Below, in pieces: positions 8,957 to 18,199 of a stretch of 42,952 nt of DNA (its first letter is position 1; the number at the start of each line of letters is the position of its first letter). This DNA is from Pseudomonadota bacterium. GTDB taxonomy: Bacteria; Pseudomonadota; Gammaproteobacteria; Burkholderiales; Burkholderiaceae_C. The notes beneath the pieces were generated by a model. That model was given only the letters and a program-made list of their open reading frames with translations. It made no database searches and was not told the DNA's origin. A program made the position numbers and the translations under genes. The stretch is taken from positions 1 to 42,952 of the forward strand of contig JADFIG010000029.1 of assembly GCA_022566735.1 (NCBI GenBank), read 5' to 3'.

Positions 8957-10243
8957 ATGAGCGTGAGCGCCTCGCACGACACCGGAGCCACCCTGCGCCG
9001 CCTGCGCAAGGTGTTCTCCGTCGGCATCCTGGGCAATGTGCTCACCCTGCTGACCAACTTCCTCATCCCGCCGCTGTTCATCGCCTCGCTGGGCACCGAG
9101 CGCTACGGGGCCTGGCTCTACCTGTTCACCATCCCCACCTCGCTGGCCATGTTCGACCTGGGCGTGTCGGCGGCGTTTTCCACCGAGGTCTACAAGCTCC
9201 ACGCCAGCGGCGAGCGCGAGGCCGCGGTGCGGGCGTTCAAGACGGGGGTGAAGGTGATCGGGGGGCTGATGCTGGCGGTGCTGGCCGTCTCGGCCCTCAT
9301 CGTGGGCAACCGCTACCTGGCGCGCGGCGATGGCGAGTTGCACGGCACGGTGATCCTGCTGTGCGCCTACGTGCTGTCGGGCTTCATGAGCGAGCTGCTG
9401 TCGTCCAGCTACAAGATCGCCGGCCTCTACCACCGCTTCCAGAGCATCGGCCTGGTCAGCAAGCTCGCCGAGATCGGTGCCCTGCTGGCCCTCATCCCGC
9501 TCAACGATTTCCGCCTGATGGCGCTGGCCATGCTGGCGGTGCGCCTGATCAGCATGGCCGGCAGCACCTTCCTGGCCCTGCGCCTGACGCCGGAGTTGTC
9601 GGCGGGCAGCTGGCGCGGCTGGACGCCGTTCAAGCACCTGGTCGTGCCCTCGCTGATGTACGCGGTCAACCCGCTCATCATGTTCATCGCCCTGCAGGTG
9701 CCGCTGCTGATCATCGCCCCGTCGGCCGGCATGGCCGCGGTGGTGGCCTACACCACGGTGCGCACGCTCACGCGCCTGCCGCTGCAGATCAGCAACCAGC
9801 TGAGCGTGTCGCTCTACACCGAGTTCACCCGCCTGCATGCCGGCGCGCAGCACGGCACCATGCACAGCCTCTACCGCAAGGGCCTGTGGCTGATCGCCGG
9901 CATGTTCATCGCCTACGCCCTGGGGGGGCTGCTGCTGGGCGAAACGGTCTACGCCCTCTGGCTCAAGCAGGTGCCGGCCGACTTTCACATCCTTTTCGCG
10001 GTGCTGTTGTGTGATGCGGTCTTCGAGTCCTTCATGCGCCACCGCAGCAGCCTGAGCTCGGCCACCAACCAGCATGCCCGCGACACGCTGTTCCAGCTGG
10101 CCGCGGTCGGCCTCTCCGTCGGGGTGATGTGGGTGATGGCGCAATCTCACACCCGCCTGGCCGAGGTCGTCGCGCCGGGCACCGCCATCACCCTGCTGGC
10201 CCTGGCCTGGGCCGCCATGAAGACCCCGAAGCCGCGGCCCTGA
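8957..10243 (+). CDS. Wzx-like oligosaccharide flippase (MOP superfamily)
   Basis: A 428-residue polytopic membrane protein with about twelve hydrophobic segments. It begins with a basic cytoplasmic tail, then KVFSVGILGNVLTLLTNFLI and a GTERYGAWLYL loop typical of polysaccharide flippases. A conserved YTTVRTLTRLPLQISNQ segment follows the middle. ATG 8957 is chosen because it lies 7 bp after the previous stop; the longer frame to 8807 runs inside wcaI. The role would be to flip the lipid-linked repeat unit to the periplasm. A second flippase of the same kind is at 21036-22379 with a matching RTLARLP segment. Confidence 0.85.
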   Translation: MSVSASHDTGATLRRLRKVFSVGILGNVLTLLTNFLIPPLFIASLGTERYGAWLYLFTIPTSLAMFDLGVSAAFSTEVYKLHASGEREAAVRAFKTGVKVIGGLMLAVLAVSALIVGNRYLARGDGELHGTVILLCAYVLSGFMSELLSSSYKIAGLYHRFQSIGLVSKLAEIGALLALIPLNDFRLMALAMLAVRLISMAGSTFLALRLTPELSAGSWRGWTPFKHLVVPSLMYAVNPLIMFIALQVPLLIIAPSAGMAAVVAYTTVRTLTRLPLQISNQLSVSLYTEFTRLHAGAQHGTMHSLYRKGLWLIAGMFIAYALGGLLLGETVYALWLKQVPADFHILFAVLLCDAVFESFMRHRSSLSSATNQHARDTLFQLAAVGLSVGVMWVMAQSHTRLAEVVAPGTAITLLALAWAAMKTPKPRP

Positions 10244-10263
10244 AGGCCGCAGCGACACACACC

Positions 10264-11097
10264 ATGAGCTTTGCCTTCAACCCCCGCGACCTGCAGGTCG
10301 TCTTCATCACCTACAACCGCTCGCACCTGCTGGCGAAGTCGCTGGCGCGCATCCGCGAAGCCCGTCTGCTGCAGGGCGTGCGGGTGATCTGCTCCGACGA
10401 CTGCAGCGCGCCGGAACACCAGCAGGCCATCGCCACCATGGGCTTCGACCAGGTGGTGGGCACGCCCAAGAACGGCGGCCTGGGCCGCAACAACAACAAG
10501 GGCCTGCGCGCCTGCGACAGCAAGTACCAGTTGATGGTGCAGGACGACTGCATGCTGGAAAAGCCGCAGGCGGTGGTGGACTCGGTGGCCATCCTGGCAG
10601 GCGATGCGACCGTCGGCATGGTGCGCCTGCACGGTGACCCCAGCCACTTCCCCCTGATCGAACGCCAGGTCAACGGCGTGCGCTACTGGGTGGCCGACCA
10701 CACCTCGCCCGCCTACGAGGCGCTCAAGGCCACCCTGCCGCGCCGCCGCGTCTACTCCGACCAGCCGCATGTGCGCCGCCGCGAGATGCATGAAGGGGCC
10801 GTTGGGTACTACGCCGAGGGCGTCCCCATGGAGAAGACCGAGCGCGACTACGAGGACCGGGTGGACGCCCAGCGTGCGTACTTTGTGGCCTTTCTGAGCC
10901 CGACACACGTGGATTTCTTCGATCACCTCCAGCACGGTGACAGCCTGCGCACCAACAACCTCAAGCACCGCATGGACCGGCGCATCCTGGACGTGCTGGA
11001 GCCCCTGCAGCTGCGTGACACCTGGCTGTACAAAGGCCTGCGCAGCGTGTACCGCGCCGTTCAGGAACTGCTGGAACGCGTCGGCGTGTTGCGTTGA
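10264..11097 (+). CDS. Glycosyltransferase family 2 (GT-A fold)
   Basis: A 277-residue protein starting at ATG 10264. The N-terminus reads LQVVFITYNRSHLLAKSLARI, the usual GT2 first strand and helix, and continues to VICSDDCSAPEHQQ. A candidate metal/donor motif is MVQDDCML, where Asp-Asp takes the place of the classic DxD. No membrane segment is evident. It lies 20 bp after the flippase and 3 bp before the next gene, in the same transcription unit. Sugar and acceptor cannot be assigned. The family call is good although the C-terminal half is divergent. Confidence 0.8.
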   Translation: MSFAFNPRDLQVVFITYNRSHLLAKSLARIREARLLQGVRVICSDDCSAPEHQQAIATMGFDQVVGTPKNGGLGRNNNKGLRACDSKYQLMVQDDCMLEKPQAVVDSVAILAGDATVGMVRLHGDPSHFPLIERQVNGVRYWVADHTSPAYEALKATLPRRRVYSDQPHVRRREMHEGAVGYYAEGVPMEKTERDYEDRVDAQRAYFVAFLSPTHVDFFDHLQHGDSLRTNNLKHRMDRRILDVLEPLQLRDTWLYKGLRSVYRAVQELLERVGVLR

Positions 11098-11100
11098 GCC

Positions 11101-12678
11101 ATGACGCTGCTGCAGGCATTGAACAAAGTGGCCACCCTGCAGCGGGGGGCTGCCCTGTTCGTGCTGGGCTGGTTGCTGGTCTTCGGGCTGGTGCAACTCC
11201 ATCGGGTGCGCCCCTTCCTGCACACGGTGACAAAGCAGCTCACGCCCGTGCTGCCCTGGTGGCTGCTGGGCTGGGCGGTGTGCTATGCCGCGGCCTACCT
11301 GGCCTACCCCCTCTATGCCGACCATGTCGAGGCCTCCGTGGTGGTGCTGGGGGAGCACCTGCGCAGCGGCCTGCCGCTCTATCCCCGTGAACTGGGCCAC
11401 ACGATGGACGGGCTGCTGTACGGCCCCCTGCTGGCGGTGCTCAACCGCCTCAGCCTGAGCCTGCCACTGGACGCCTTCCTGGGCAGCAAGTTGCTGGCCT
11501 TGCTCAGCAGCGGCGTGGCGGTGGCCTTGTGCCTCACCGGCCTGCAAGACCGGCGCGCGTGGCTGTACCTTGGCTTCCTCGGGGCTTTTGACCTCGCCTT
11601 CTTCAACCGCGCCGAGCCCCACCTGCTGCTGCTGACGGCCCTGGCCCTCCGCGTGGCCCGCCTGAACAACGAACACCAGCGCGCCTGGCTGCTGGGCCTG
11701 CTGGCCGGTCTGGCCATGTCCCTGAAGGTGCATGGCGTGCTGTACGTCGCGGCGGTGTACCTGTGGGTGCAGCCCGACTGGATGCAGCGCCCCGCCCTGC
11801 TGCCACGCGTGGCGGCGGGCCTGCTGCTGGGCGCGCTGCCCTGGTTTGCCGTGCCGGGCATCAGCCTGCCGAGCTACCTGCATTTCCTGCAACTGGCCAG
11901 CCAGCATGGCATCCGGCCCCGCATCGCGCTGGACAACGCCGTTTTCCTGATCGCGCTCTGGCTGCCCCTGCTGACCCTGCGCCAGGGTGCAACAAGTGCG
12001 GCCCTGCCGGCGGCCTTGTCATGGCGCACCTTGATCAGCCTCGCGGCCATGGAGCTCCCCATTGCCTTGCTGCTCGGGGCCAAGCAGGGCGCAGGCTGCT
12101 GGCATTTGATGCCTTTCGTGCTCTTGCACGCACAGGTGCTGGACGCCCTGTTGCGCCACCGGTCCCTGGACACCACGCCCGCCGCCACACGACCCACCGC
12201 ACTGACCTTGGCGCTGCTGCCGCTGGCCAGCCTGGCCATCAGCACGGCGTTCGGACTGGCGCCCGGCCTGTGGCAGCACCTGAAGCAGCGCGACGACGCG
12301 CAGCAAGCGCGAACCGAGTTGCGCCAGCTGTCGGCCAGCCACGCCGGACTGCTGCTGGCGACTGGGCGGGATCGCGGCTACGAGCTCAGCTACCTGCGCA
12401 TCGACCTGGAACAGCAGGGCGTTCGGCAGATCGACGTGCCGGCCTTCATCGACCTGCAGTGGGCCGGCGTGAGCGACGCCCCGCTGGCAGCGGCCCTGCG
12501 CGACTGCCGCATCGCTCACCTGGCCGTGCCGCGGGGTGAACCGGCCTTTGCCAACGTGAGCAACTACAGCGGCCGCCCGCTGTTCAGCGACGCCGTGCGC
12601 CAGGCCGTGGCACAACGCTTCACGCGTGTGAGTCAGACCCCGCACTTCGACCTTTACCGCTGCCAGGCACCGACATGA
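11101..12678 (+). CDS. GT-C-like polytopic membrane glycosyltransferase candidate
   Basis: A 525-residue protein with about ten hydrophobic segments and a soluble C-terminal domain of roughly 130 residues. The first periplasmic loop has YADHVEASVVVLGEHLRSGL and then LLYGPLLAVLNRL. Such an acidic first loop followed by a G-x-P-LY or LYGP segment is typical of GT-C enzymes that use polyprenyl-phosphate sugars. It sits 3 bp after the GT2 gene, and its stop overlaps the next acyltransferase start by 4 bp. Likely role: periplasmic addition of a side-chain sugar. An oligosaccharide-binding or uncharacterised membrane role is possible because no full family signature is recognised. Confidence 0.6.
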   Translation: MTLLQALNKVATLQRGAALFVLGWLLVFGLVQLHRVRPFLHTVTKQLTPVLPWWLLGWAVCYAAAYLAYPLYADHVEASVVVLGEHLRSGLPLYPRELGHTMDGLLYGPLLAVLNRLSLSLPLDAFLGSKLLALLSSGVAVALCLTGLQDRRAWLYLGFLGAFDLAFFNRAEPHLLLLTALALRVARLNNEHQRAWLLGLLAGLAMSLKVHGVLYVAAVYLWVQPDWMQRPALLPRVAAGLLLGALPWFAVPGISLPSYLHFLQLASQHGIRPRIALDNAVFLIALWLPLLTLRQGATSAALPAALSWRTLISLAAMELPIALLLGAKQGAGCWHLMPFVLLHAQVLDALLRHRSLDTTPAATRPTALTLALLPLASLAISTAFGLAPGLWQHLKQRDDAQQARTELRQLSASHAGLLLATGRDRGYELSYLRIDLEQQGVRQIDVPAFIDLQWAGVSDAPLAAALRDCRIAHLAVPRGEPAFANVSNYSGRPLFSDAVRQAVAQRFTRVSQTPHFDLYRCQAPT

Positions 12679-13784
12679 GCACTTCCACCCCCTCCCTGGC
12701 ACCCCAGCACCTCAAGGCGCTGGACATCCTGCGCGGCATGTCGGCCCTGGCCGTGTTCGCCTCCCACTACGTGCAGCAGTTCCTGCGCCCCGACGAGATG
12801 GGCTGGTTCGGCGCCGTGCTGCTGCTGGCCGGCGTCACCGGCGTGGCGGTGTTCTTCGTGCTCAGCGGCTTCCTGATCCACATGGCCGCGCTGCGCGAGC
12901 GCGAACGCAGCGGCCAGACGGACTGGGCCCAGTACGCCCGCCGGCGTTTCCTGCGCATCGTGCCCGCCTACGCCCTGGCCCTCCTCGTGTACGCGCTGGC
13001 CAGCCACCAGGTGCACTCGAACATGATCACGCCTGCGACCTGGCAGGCCTTCCTGACCCACCTGTTCTTCGTCAGCAGCTTCGTGCCCGGCGAGTACCAG
13101 TCCATCAACGCCATCTTCTGGACGGTGGTGGTGGAGTTGCACTTCTACGCCCTCTACCCGCTGCTGAGCCGCATCACGCAGCGGTGGTCGCCCTGGGCCG
13201 TGTTCGGCATGACCTGGCTGCTGGGCATGGGCCTGTTCTTCGGGCTGTCGGCCGTGACGCAGGCTGGTGAGGTGCGGGTGATGTGGCAGCACACCGCCCC
13301 CGTGCTGTTCTGGAAATGGACGCTGGGCCTGCTGCTGGCCGAGGTGGCCTTCCGAGGCCATGCGCCCTGGCTGCGACAACTGCTGTCGCGCACCTGGCTG
13401 CTGCTGCCTGTGCTGGCGGGCATCTGGGCCGGCACGGTGTTCTGGCAGCAACACAGCATCGAGCTGAACTACAAGCGCTTCGTGCTGCCCTTCTTCTGCG
13501 CGGCCCTGGTGGGGCTGTTCCTGTTCTCCGGCCTGCGCCAGTGGCGCTCGGCGCTGGGTGAATGGCTGGGCGACATCTCCTACTCGGTCTACCTGTGGCA
13601 CCCGCTGGCCCTGGCCGTGACGGCAGCGCTGCCGCTGGGCTCGGCGCTGGTGCAGCTGGGGGTGTCGCTGGGCTTGACGCTGCTGCTGTCGCACCTCAGC
13701 TTCCGCTTCGTCGAGCAGCCCTGCATGCAGCTGGCCCGCAAGGGCAGCCTGCTCTCATCCCCGCTCACCGCCCACCTCTCCTGA
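12675..13784 (+). CDS. Acyltransferase family 3 (OafA/YrhL-like O-acyltransferase)
   Basis: A 369-residue inner-membrane protein with about ten segments. The start shows LDILRGMSALAVFASHYVQQF, containing the conserved Arg and His of the family, then VAVFFVLSGFLI and YARRRFLRIVPAY. The end has GDISYSVYLWHPLAL, the classic terminal motif. These enzymes move acetyl or other acyl groups across the membrane onto surface sugars. It overlaps the preceding GT-C gene by 4 bp and lies 6 bp before the next, so decoration of the same polysaccharide is likely. Three AT3 domains occur in this window (others at 16360 and 19843). Confidence 0.92.
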   Translation: MSTSTPSLAPQHLKALDILRGMSALAVFASHYVQQFLRPDEMGWFGAVLLLAGVTGVAVFFVLSGFLIHMAALRERERSGQTDWAQYARRRFLRIVPAYALALLVYALASHQVHSNMITPATWQAFLTHLFFVSSFVPGEYQSINAIFWTVVVELHFYALYPLLSRITQRWSPWAVFGMTWLLGMGLFFGLSAVTQAGEVRVMWQHTAPVLFWKWTLGLLLAEVAFRGHAPWLRQLLSRTWLLLPVLAGIWAGTVFWQQHSIELNYKRFVLPFFCAALVGLFLFSGLRQWRSALGEWLGDISYSVYLWHPLALAVTAALPLGSALVQLGVSLGLTLLLSHLSFRFVEQPCMQLARKGSLLSSPLTAHLS

Positions 13785-13790
13785 CCACCG

Positions 13791-15323
13791 ATGCAAGCCT
13801 CCACCATGTTCAATCGCTACCGTGAAGTCCTGCTGACCTTGAGCCTTGCCTGGGTGGCCGGATGGCTTTGGTTCACCTGGTCCTATTGGGAGGATGACGC
13901 CTACATCCACATCGAGTACGCACGCAACGTGTGGCTGGGCCGCGGCTTCATGTTCAACGGGCTCATCAGCAATGGCGACACATCGCCCGTCTGGGTGGTG
14001 CTGTTGGTGTCAGCGTTGTCCACGGGATTGGAATGGCTGACCGCAGGCAAAGCCTTGACCATTCTTTGCACGGCATTCTCCCTGTGGACGTTGTGGCACT
14101 TCACCCGCAGTCTGTGTCGCGATGCGAGCGTGCAAGCCGACAGCCTGCCCGGATGGATGTTGGCCTTGTTTGTTGCAAGCCCCTACTTCTGCTATTGGGC
14201 CTTCTCAGGCATGGAGGCCGTCTGGGCCGCAGGTTGGCTGATGCTGCAGTCGCTGCTGCTGATGCCTGGCAAGCCCACAACCAAAACACTGCTTGGTGCG
14301 GCTCTGTGCGTTGGCCTTGGGCCACTGATTCGACCTGAGATGGTCTTGATGTTCGTTGCGGGTGGGCCCTTCCTGCTGTACCAATGGTGGCAGGTATCCA
14401 GGGACATGACTCCCACCAAGCGCTGGGGACTGTTCCTTGCCGCGGCCATCCTGTTGGCCTTGCCTTTGCTGATCTGGATTGGCTATGCACTGCATGCCTT
14501 CGGCTACGTGATGCCCAACACCAACGCCGCAAAGCGTGCCGCACCGGACTCCTCGGTCATCGCTCGTTTGTTGAATGTTTTCGGCCTCGGCTTCACAGGT
14601 GTGCTGTTGGTCGCTGGGGCGCTGCTCGGTTCTTGGGTCATCCCCGCCTTGAAAGCCTCGCCTTCCACTCGATCGGAAGCCTCTCGCATGCTGTGGGGCA
14701 TCCCCGCAAGTGCAGCCCCTCTGCTCGCCTGGGTCCTTTTGACAGTGGTGTTCTATGTCGTCAACCACACGTATGTGCAGACGCGCTACGCGCTGGTTCT
14801 GGCACCGGGGCTCATGAGCCTCCTCTGGGTGCTGTCGCTGCGCCGCATGAACACTCGGTGGCTGGCAGCCGTCACCGTCTTGACGCTGGTCGTGTCGCTG
14901 TCTGGCAGTCTGCTGATGGCACGGCCACACCTGCGCAACAAAATGGAATTGATCTCGGCCATCGACGGGATGGTCAAGCGGATCGAATCCACCGTCCCCA
15001 CGGGAAGCGGCATCGCGGTGTACTCGATTGGCCAGTATGGATTCCAACTGCAACATCACCCTCTGATCGACATCGGTGGCATCACCCGCCCAGAGGCCAG
15101 CAAGTACCTGTTCGACGCAGACCAGCATCGCATGCTGGATTGGGCGAAAAAGGAAGGTGCCCTCTATTACATCTCTGGCGATGCCCCTGAACCAGGCGCA
15201 GTTCTCTTGCATGAGGTGAACGCGCGCGTGACTGGATGGCACCTGCGTCTGTCTACCTACGACATCACCTCTGCCCAACGTTTGTGGCGCCTGCCTGCCC
15301 CGGGTCATCTCCCTCAAGAATGA
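13791..15323 (+). CDS. GT-C-like membrane glycosyltransferase candidate with C-terminal periplasmic domain
   Basis: A 510-residue polytopic protein. The first periplasmic loop reads SYWEDDAYIHIEYARN, then LGRGFMFNGL and GDTSPVW. This is the Asp-Asp-AYI arrangement seen in arabinosyl/mannosyl-like GT-C proteins. About ten hydrophobic segments are followed by a soluble domain from about residue 385 with GIAVYSIGQYGFQ. Base composition is visibly lower in G+C than its neighbours, with many TTG, TCA, TGT and GCA codons, suggesting separate acquisition. Met6 (13806) is an alternative start. It probably transfers a sugar from a polyprenyl-phosphate donor; the donor is unknown. Confidence 0.6.
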   Translation: MQASTMFNRYREVLLTLSLAWVAGWLWFTWSYWEDDAYIHIEYARNVWLGRGFMFNGLISNGDTSPVWVVLLVSALSTGLEWLTAGKALTILCTAFSLWTLWHFTRSLCRDASVQADSLPGWMLALFVASPYFCYWAFSGMEAVWAAGWLMLQSLLLMPGKPTTKTLLGAALCVGLGPLIRPEMVLMFVAGGPFLLYQWWQVSRDMTPTKRWGLFLAAAILLALPLLIWIGYALHAFGYVMPNTNAAKRAAPDSSVIARLLNVFGLGFTGVLLVAGALLGSWVIPALKASPSTRSEASRMLWGIPASAAPLLAWVLLTVVFYVVNHTYVQTRYALVLAPGLMSLLWVLSLRRMNTRWLAAVTVLTLVVSLSGSLLMARPHLRNKMELISAIDGMVKRIESTVPTGSGIAVYSIGQYGFQLQHHPLIDIGGITRPEASKYLFDADQHRMLDWAKKEGALYYISGDAPEPGAVLLHEVNARVTGWHLRLSTYDITSAQRLWRLPAPGHLPQE

Positions 15324-15354
15324 CAAGCAAGCCTCAGGTGTCAGCACTTGCATC

Positions 15355-15380
15355 AGGTGCTTGACGCTGAAAGCACCTTT
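15355..15380 (+). terminator. Terminator-like hairpin after the GT-C gene
   Basis: The 94-bp gap between the GT-C gene and the SGNH hydrolase contains an 8-bp perfect inverted repeat, AGGTGCTT (15355-15362) and AAGCACCT (15371-15378), with an 8-base loop. It is followed by a short T-containing run (TTTGCTTCC). The stem has moderate G+C and the U tract is interrupted, so this is a weak or partial intrinsic terminator. It may set the SGNH hydrolase gene apart from the upstream train. Confidence 0.4.
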
Positions 15381-15417
15381 GCTTCCAATCTGCGGATCAT
15401 CACTCACCTCAGGGACC

Positions 15418-16359
15418 ATGACCATCACCGCAGACACCGCCGCCAACGGACCTGAGCACCCGGCACGAGCAATGCAACGTACGCCCCGCTGGACCCGGCC
15501 CTTGTCCTGGCTGGCGGGGGGATTCCTTCTGGCCGAGATCGCTCTGCGTGCCTCAGGCGCCGTGTCCTTCCCGCTCTACCACGCCGACACCCGGGTGGGC
15601 TACATCCCCCAAGCCAGCCAGTCGGGCACCTTCCTGCTGTTCAGCGACTACGACTTCAACGAGCACCACATGACCGGTGGCCCGCTGATCGACACCCCGC
15701 TGCGCAAGGTGCTGGTCGTGGGCGACAGCGTGGTCTACGGCGGCAATGGCTACCGGCGAGCCGACCGCCTGGGGCCGGTGCTGCAGACGCTCATGCCCGA
15801 AGCCAAGGTCTGGACGCTGGCCGCCGGCGGCTGGGCCATCCGCAACGAACTGGGGTGGCTGGAAACCCACCAGGACGTCGTGGCCCGCATGAACGACGTG
15901 GTGGTGGTCATCAACAACACCGACTTCCTCACGGAAGCGGCCATCTGGCGCTGCGAAACCATGCACCCCACCCACCGCCCCTGGCTGGCCACGGTGTACT
16001 GGGCCCGCAAGGTCACGAAGTTCGACATCTGCGATCAGGGCCGCGCCGACCTGCGCATCCCCGATGGCGACTGGCAAGCCCCCTTGCGGCAATGGATCGC
16101 ACGGACGATGGCCCAGGGCGTGCGCGTCCACTTCGTGCTCTACCCCGGGGTGGCGGACATCCAGAAAGACCCCGCCCACGCCACCTCGGCCACCCTGGCG
16201 CAACTGCAGGCCACGCACCCGGTGCATGCCGTCGAGGTGAGCCGGTCACCGCAGTGGCACAGCGGCCTCTACAGCGACGCCATCCACCCCAACGCCCAGG
16301 GCAACCAGGTGCTGGCCGGCGTGATCCGCAGCGCCCTGCTCACCGAAGCCGGCCGCTGA
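15418..16359 (+). CDS. SGNH/GDSL-type hydrolase, membrane-anchored
   Basis: A 313-residue protein from ATG 15418, chosen because AGGGA lies 3 bases upstream; the longer TTG-started frame at 15361 is less likely. One N-terminal hydrophobic anchor (about 28-50) is followed by the catalytic block VLVVGDSVVYGG (Ser104), an oxyanion-type LAAGGWA, INNTDF, and the late DAIH pair (Asp287, His290). These match SGNH esterase/acetyltransferase proteins. Periplasmic removal or transfer of O-acyl groups on the polysaccharide is the likely role. Its stop directly abuts the stop of the convergent acyltransferase-SGNH gene; the two share the junction TGATCA. Confidence 0.85.
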   Translation: MTITADTAANGPEHPARAMQRTPRWTRPLSWLAGGFLLAEIALRASGAVSFPLYHADTRVGYIPQASQSGTFLLFSDYDFNEHHMTGGPLIDTPLRKVLVVGDSVVYGGNGYRRADRLGPVLQTLMPEAKVWTLAAGGWAIRNELGWLETHQDVVARMNDVVVVINNTDFLTEAAIWRCETMHPTHRPWLATVYWARKVTKFDICDQGRADLRIPDGDWQAPLRQWIARTMAQGVRVHFVLYPGVADIQKDPAHATSATLAQLQATHPVHAVEVSRSPQWHSGLYSDAIHPNAQGNQVLAGVIRSALLTEAGR

Positions 16360-18177
16360 TCAGGGCTGGGCGGCCCGCTTGCGTGCCGGCCGCCCCAGCA
16401 CCTGCTCGTAGGCGGTGTCCCACAGCACGCGCTGGCCAACGTACACCGCCCCATCCTGGGTCAGGTGCACGCGGTCGGGGCTGAGCATGCGGCCCGCGGC
16501 ATCGGCCACCGGCATGCGCCGCTCCTGCAGCATCACCCGCTGGTAGATGGGCAGGAAGTGGCTGGCGGGCACCGCCGCCCTCAATGCCTCGCCCTCCTCC
16601 CAGGCCACCGGGATCACGGCGTTGGTCTGCAGGGCCCGCTCCTGGGCCGACAGCCGAGCCAGCCAGTTGAGGTTGTAGCCAAAGTGCTTGCCGCCCACGT
16701 AATAAACGGCCTTGCCTGCCGCCTGCGCGATGGCGATGTTGCGCTGGACACACTTCACACCGGGCCCCATGCCGCCGCTGGCGTAGACGATGACATCGGC
16801 CTGGGCGTACAGCCGGGCCGCACCGCCTGAGAGCTGGTCCAGGCACTCGGGGAAGTCATCGCGGTAGACGAACTCCAGCGTGGCCTGGTCGAAGGCCTCC
16901 AGGTTCATGTTGACGAAGTCGCGCGCATAGCTGTTGCCATGCACCAGCACCTTGCGGGCATCCTGGCGCACAAAGGCATCGACCTTGCGCTGGAACACCC
17001 GCTCGTTGTAGGTGACGTACATGCCCGACTGGCCCTTCGCCGAGGCCCCGTAGACGCGTTCCGGCAGGCCATGGCTGAGGTGCAAGTGCAGGCCGATGCC
17101 CGCGAACAGCACCGAGCCGGCCAGGGAGGCCGAGAAGATGAAGCGCCGTCCGAAGCCCGCGCTGTGGCGGAAGGGCTGCTCCACCCAGCGCCAGCTCGCA
17201 TGGGCCAGCACCAGGGTCAGGCCGCTGAGGGCCAGCATCAGGCCATCGGAGGGCTTCTCGCGGCCGATGATGCGGGCGAACGCGAACAGCGGCTGGTGCC
17301 ACAGGTAGGCGCTGTAGCTGATGAGGCCGATGCCCACCGGCACCTTGCTGGCCAGGAGGCGGTGCGCCCAGGTGCCTGGCAAGGCGAACAGGATGATCAG
17401 CACCGCGCCCACGGTGGGCAGCAGGATCCACAGGCTGGGCGAGCGCACGGCCTCGCCGAAACCCAGGATGGCGGCCAGCACCATCGCCAGGCCCAGCAGG
17501 CTCAGGGGCTGCCAGGCCTGCCGCGGCACCGCCGCCAGCCAGGCCTGCCGTGCGCACAAAGCGGCCATCGAACCCAGCAACAACTCCCAGGCCCGCGTGG
17601 GCAGGAGGTAGAAAGCCAGGGTGGGCTGCGCCAGGGAAGCCCACTCGGCCGCGGCCAGGCTGAGCAGCGACAGCAGCGCGAACAGGCCCAGCAGCGACTG
17701 CGCCCGCCAGCGCCGGCACGCCATCAGCAGCAAGGGGAAGAGGATGTAGAACTGCTCCTCCACCCCCAGGCTCCAGGTGTGCAGCAAAGGCTTGAACTCG
17801 GAGGCCAGCGACCAGTAGCCCGAGGTCAGCATCAGCAGCATGTTGTTGGCGAACGCCGAGGTGGCGAACAGGGACTGCCCGAAGTTCTCCAGCTCGTCAG
17901 GCAGCAGGCTCCACCAGGCCAGGGCGGTGCTGCAGGCCATCACCAGGAACAAGGCCGGCAGGATGCGGCGGGCGCGGCGCTCGTAGAAGCCCAGGATGCT
18001 GAAGCGGCCTTCGGCGTTCTCGGCCAGCAGGATGGTGGTGATCAGGAAGCCGCTGATCACGAAGAAGACATCGACGCCGACAAAGCCGCCGTGGAAGGCG
18101 CTGAAGCCGGCATGGGACAGGATGACAGGGAGGACGGCCAGCGCCCGCAGGCCGTCGATTTCGGGACGGTACTTCAT
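16360..18177 (-). CDS. Acyltransferase family 3 fused to C-terminal SGNH domain (OafA/PatB-like)
   Basis: A 605-residue membrane protein. Residues 1-340 form the acyltransferase-3 domain, with PEIDGLRALAVLPVILSHAG, VDVFFVISGFLIT, LLHTWSLGVEEQFY (131-144) and YSAYLWHQPL. Residues about 390-605 form a periplasmic SGNH domain with VHGNSYARDF (Ser416), where the usual GDSH is GNSY, and the catalytic DRVH pair (Asp568, His571). Proteins of this layout O-acetylate O-antigens and other surface glycans: the membrane part delivers the acyl group and the SGNH part transfers it. It is read 22 bp after the methyltransferase gene. The altered block I is unusual but found in functional family members. Confidence 0.9.
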   Translation of the reverse strand: MKYRPEIDGLRALAVLPVILSHAGFSAFHGGFVGVDVFFVISGFLITTILLAENAEGRFSILGFYERRARRILPALFLVMACSTALAWWSLLPDELENFGQSLFATSAFANNMLLMLTSGYWSLASEFKPLLHTWSLGVEEQFYILFPLLLMACRRWRAQSLLGLFALLSLLSLAAAEWASLAQPTLAFYLLPTRAWELLLGSMAALCARQAWLAAVPRQAWQPLSLLGLAMVLAAILGFGEAVRSPSLWILLPTVGAVLIILFALPGTWAHRLLASKVPVGIGLISYSAYLWHQPLFAFARIIGREKPSDGLMLALSGLTLVLAHASWRWVEQPFRHSAGFGRRFIFSASLAGSVLFAGIGLHLHLSHGLPERVYGASAKGQSGMYVTYNERVFQRKVDAFVRQDARKVLVHGNSYARDFVNMNLEAFDQATLEFVYRDDFPECLDQLSGGAARLYAQADVIVYASGGMGPGVKCVQRNIAIAQAAGKAVYYVGGKHFGYNLNWLARLSAQERALQTNAVIPVAWEEGEALRAAVPASHFLPIYQRVMLQERRMPVADAAGRMLSPDRVHLTQDGAVYVGQRVLWDTAYEQVLGRPARKRAAQP

Positions 18178-18199
18178 GCGATGCTCGCTCGAACGCCCA

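Noticed and set aside
15361..15417. TTG start for the SGNH hydrolase at 15361
   Set aside because: The TTG lies in a terminator-like hairpin, and ATG 15418 has a good AGGGA ribosome site.
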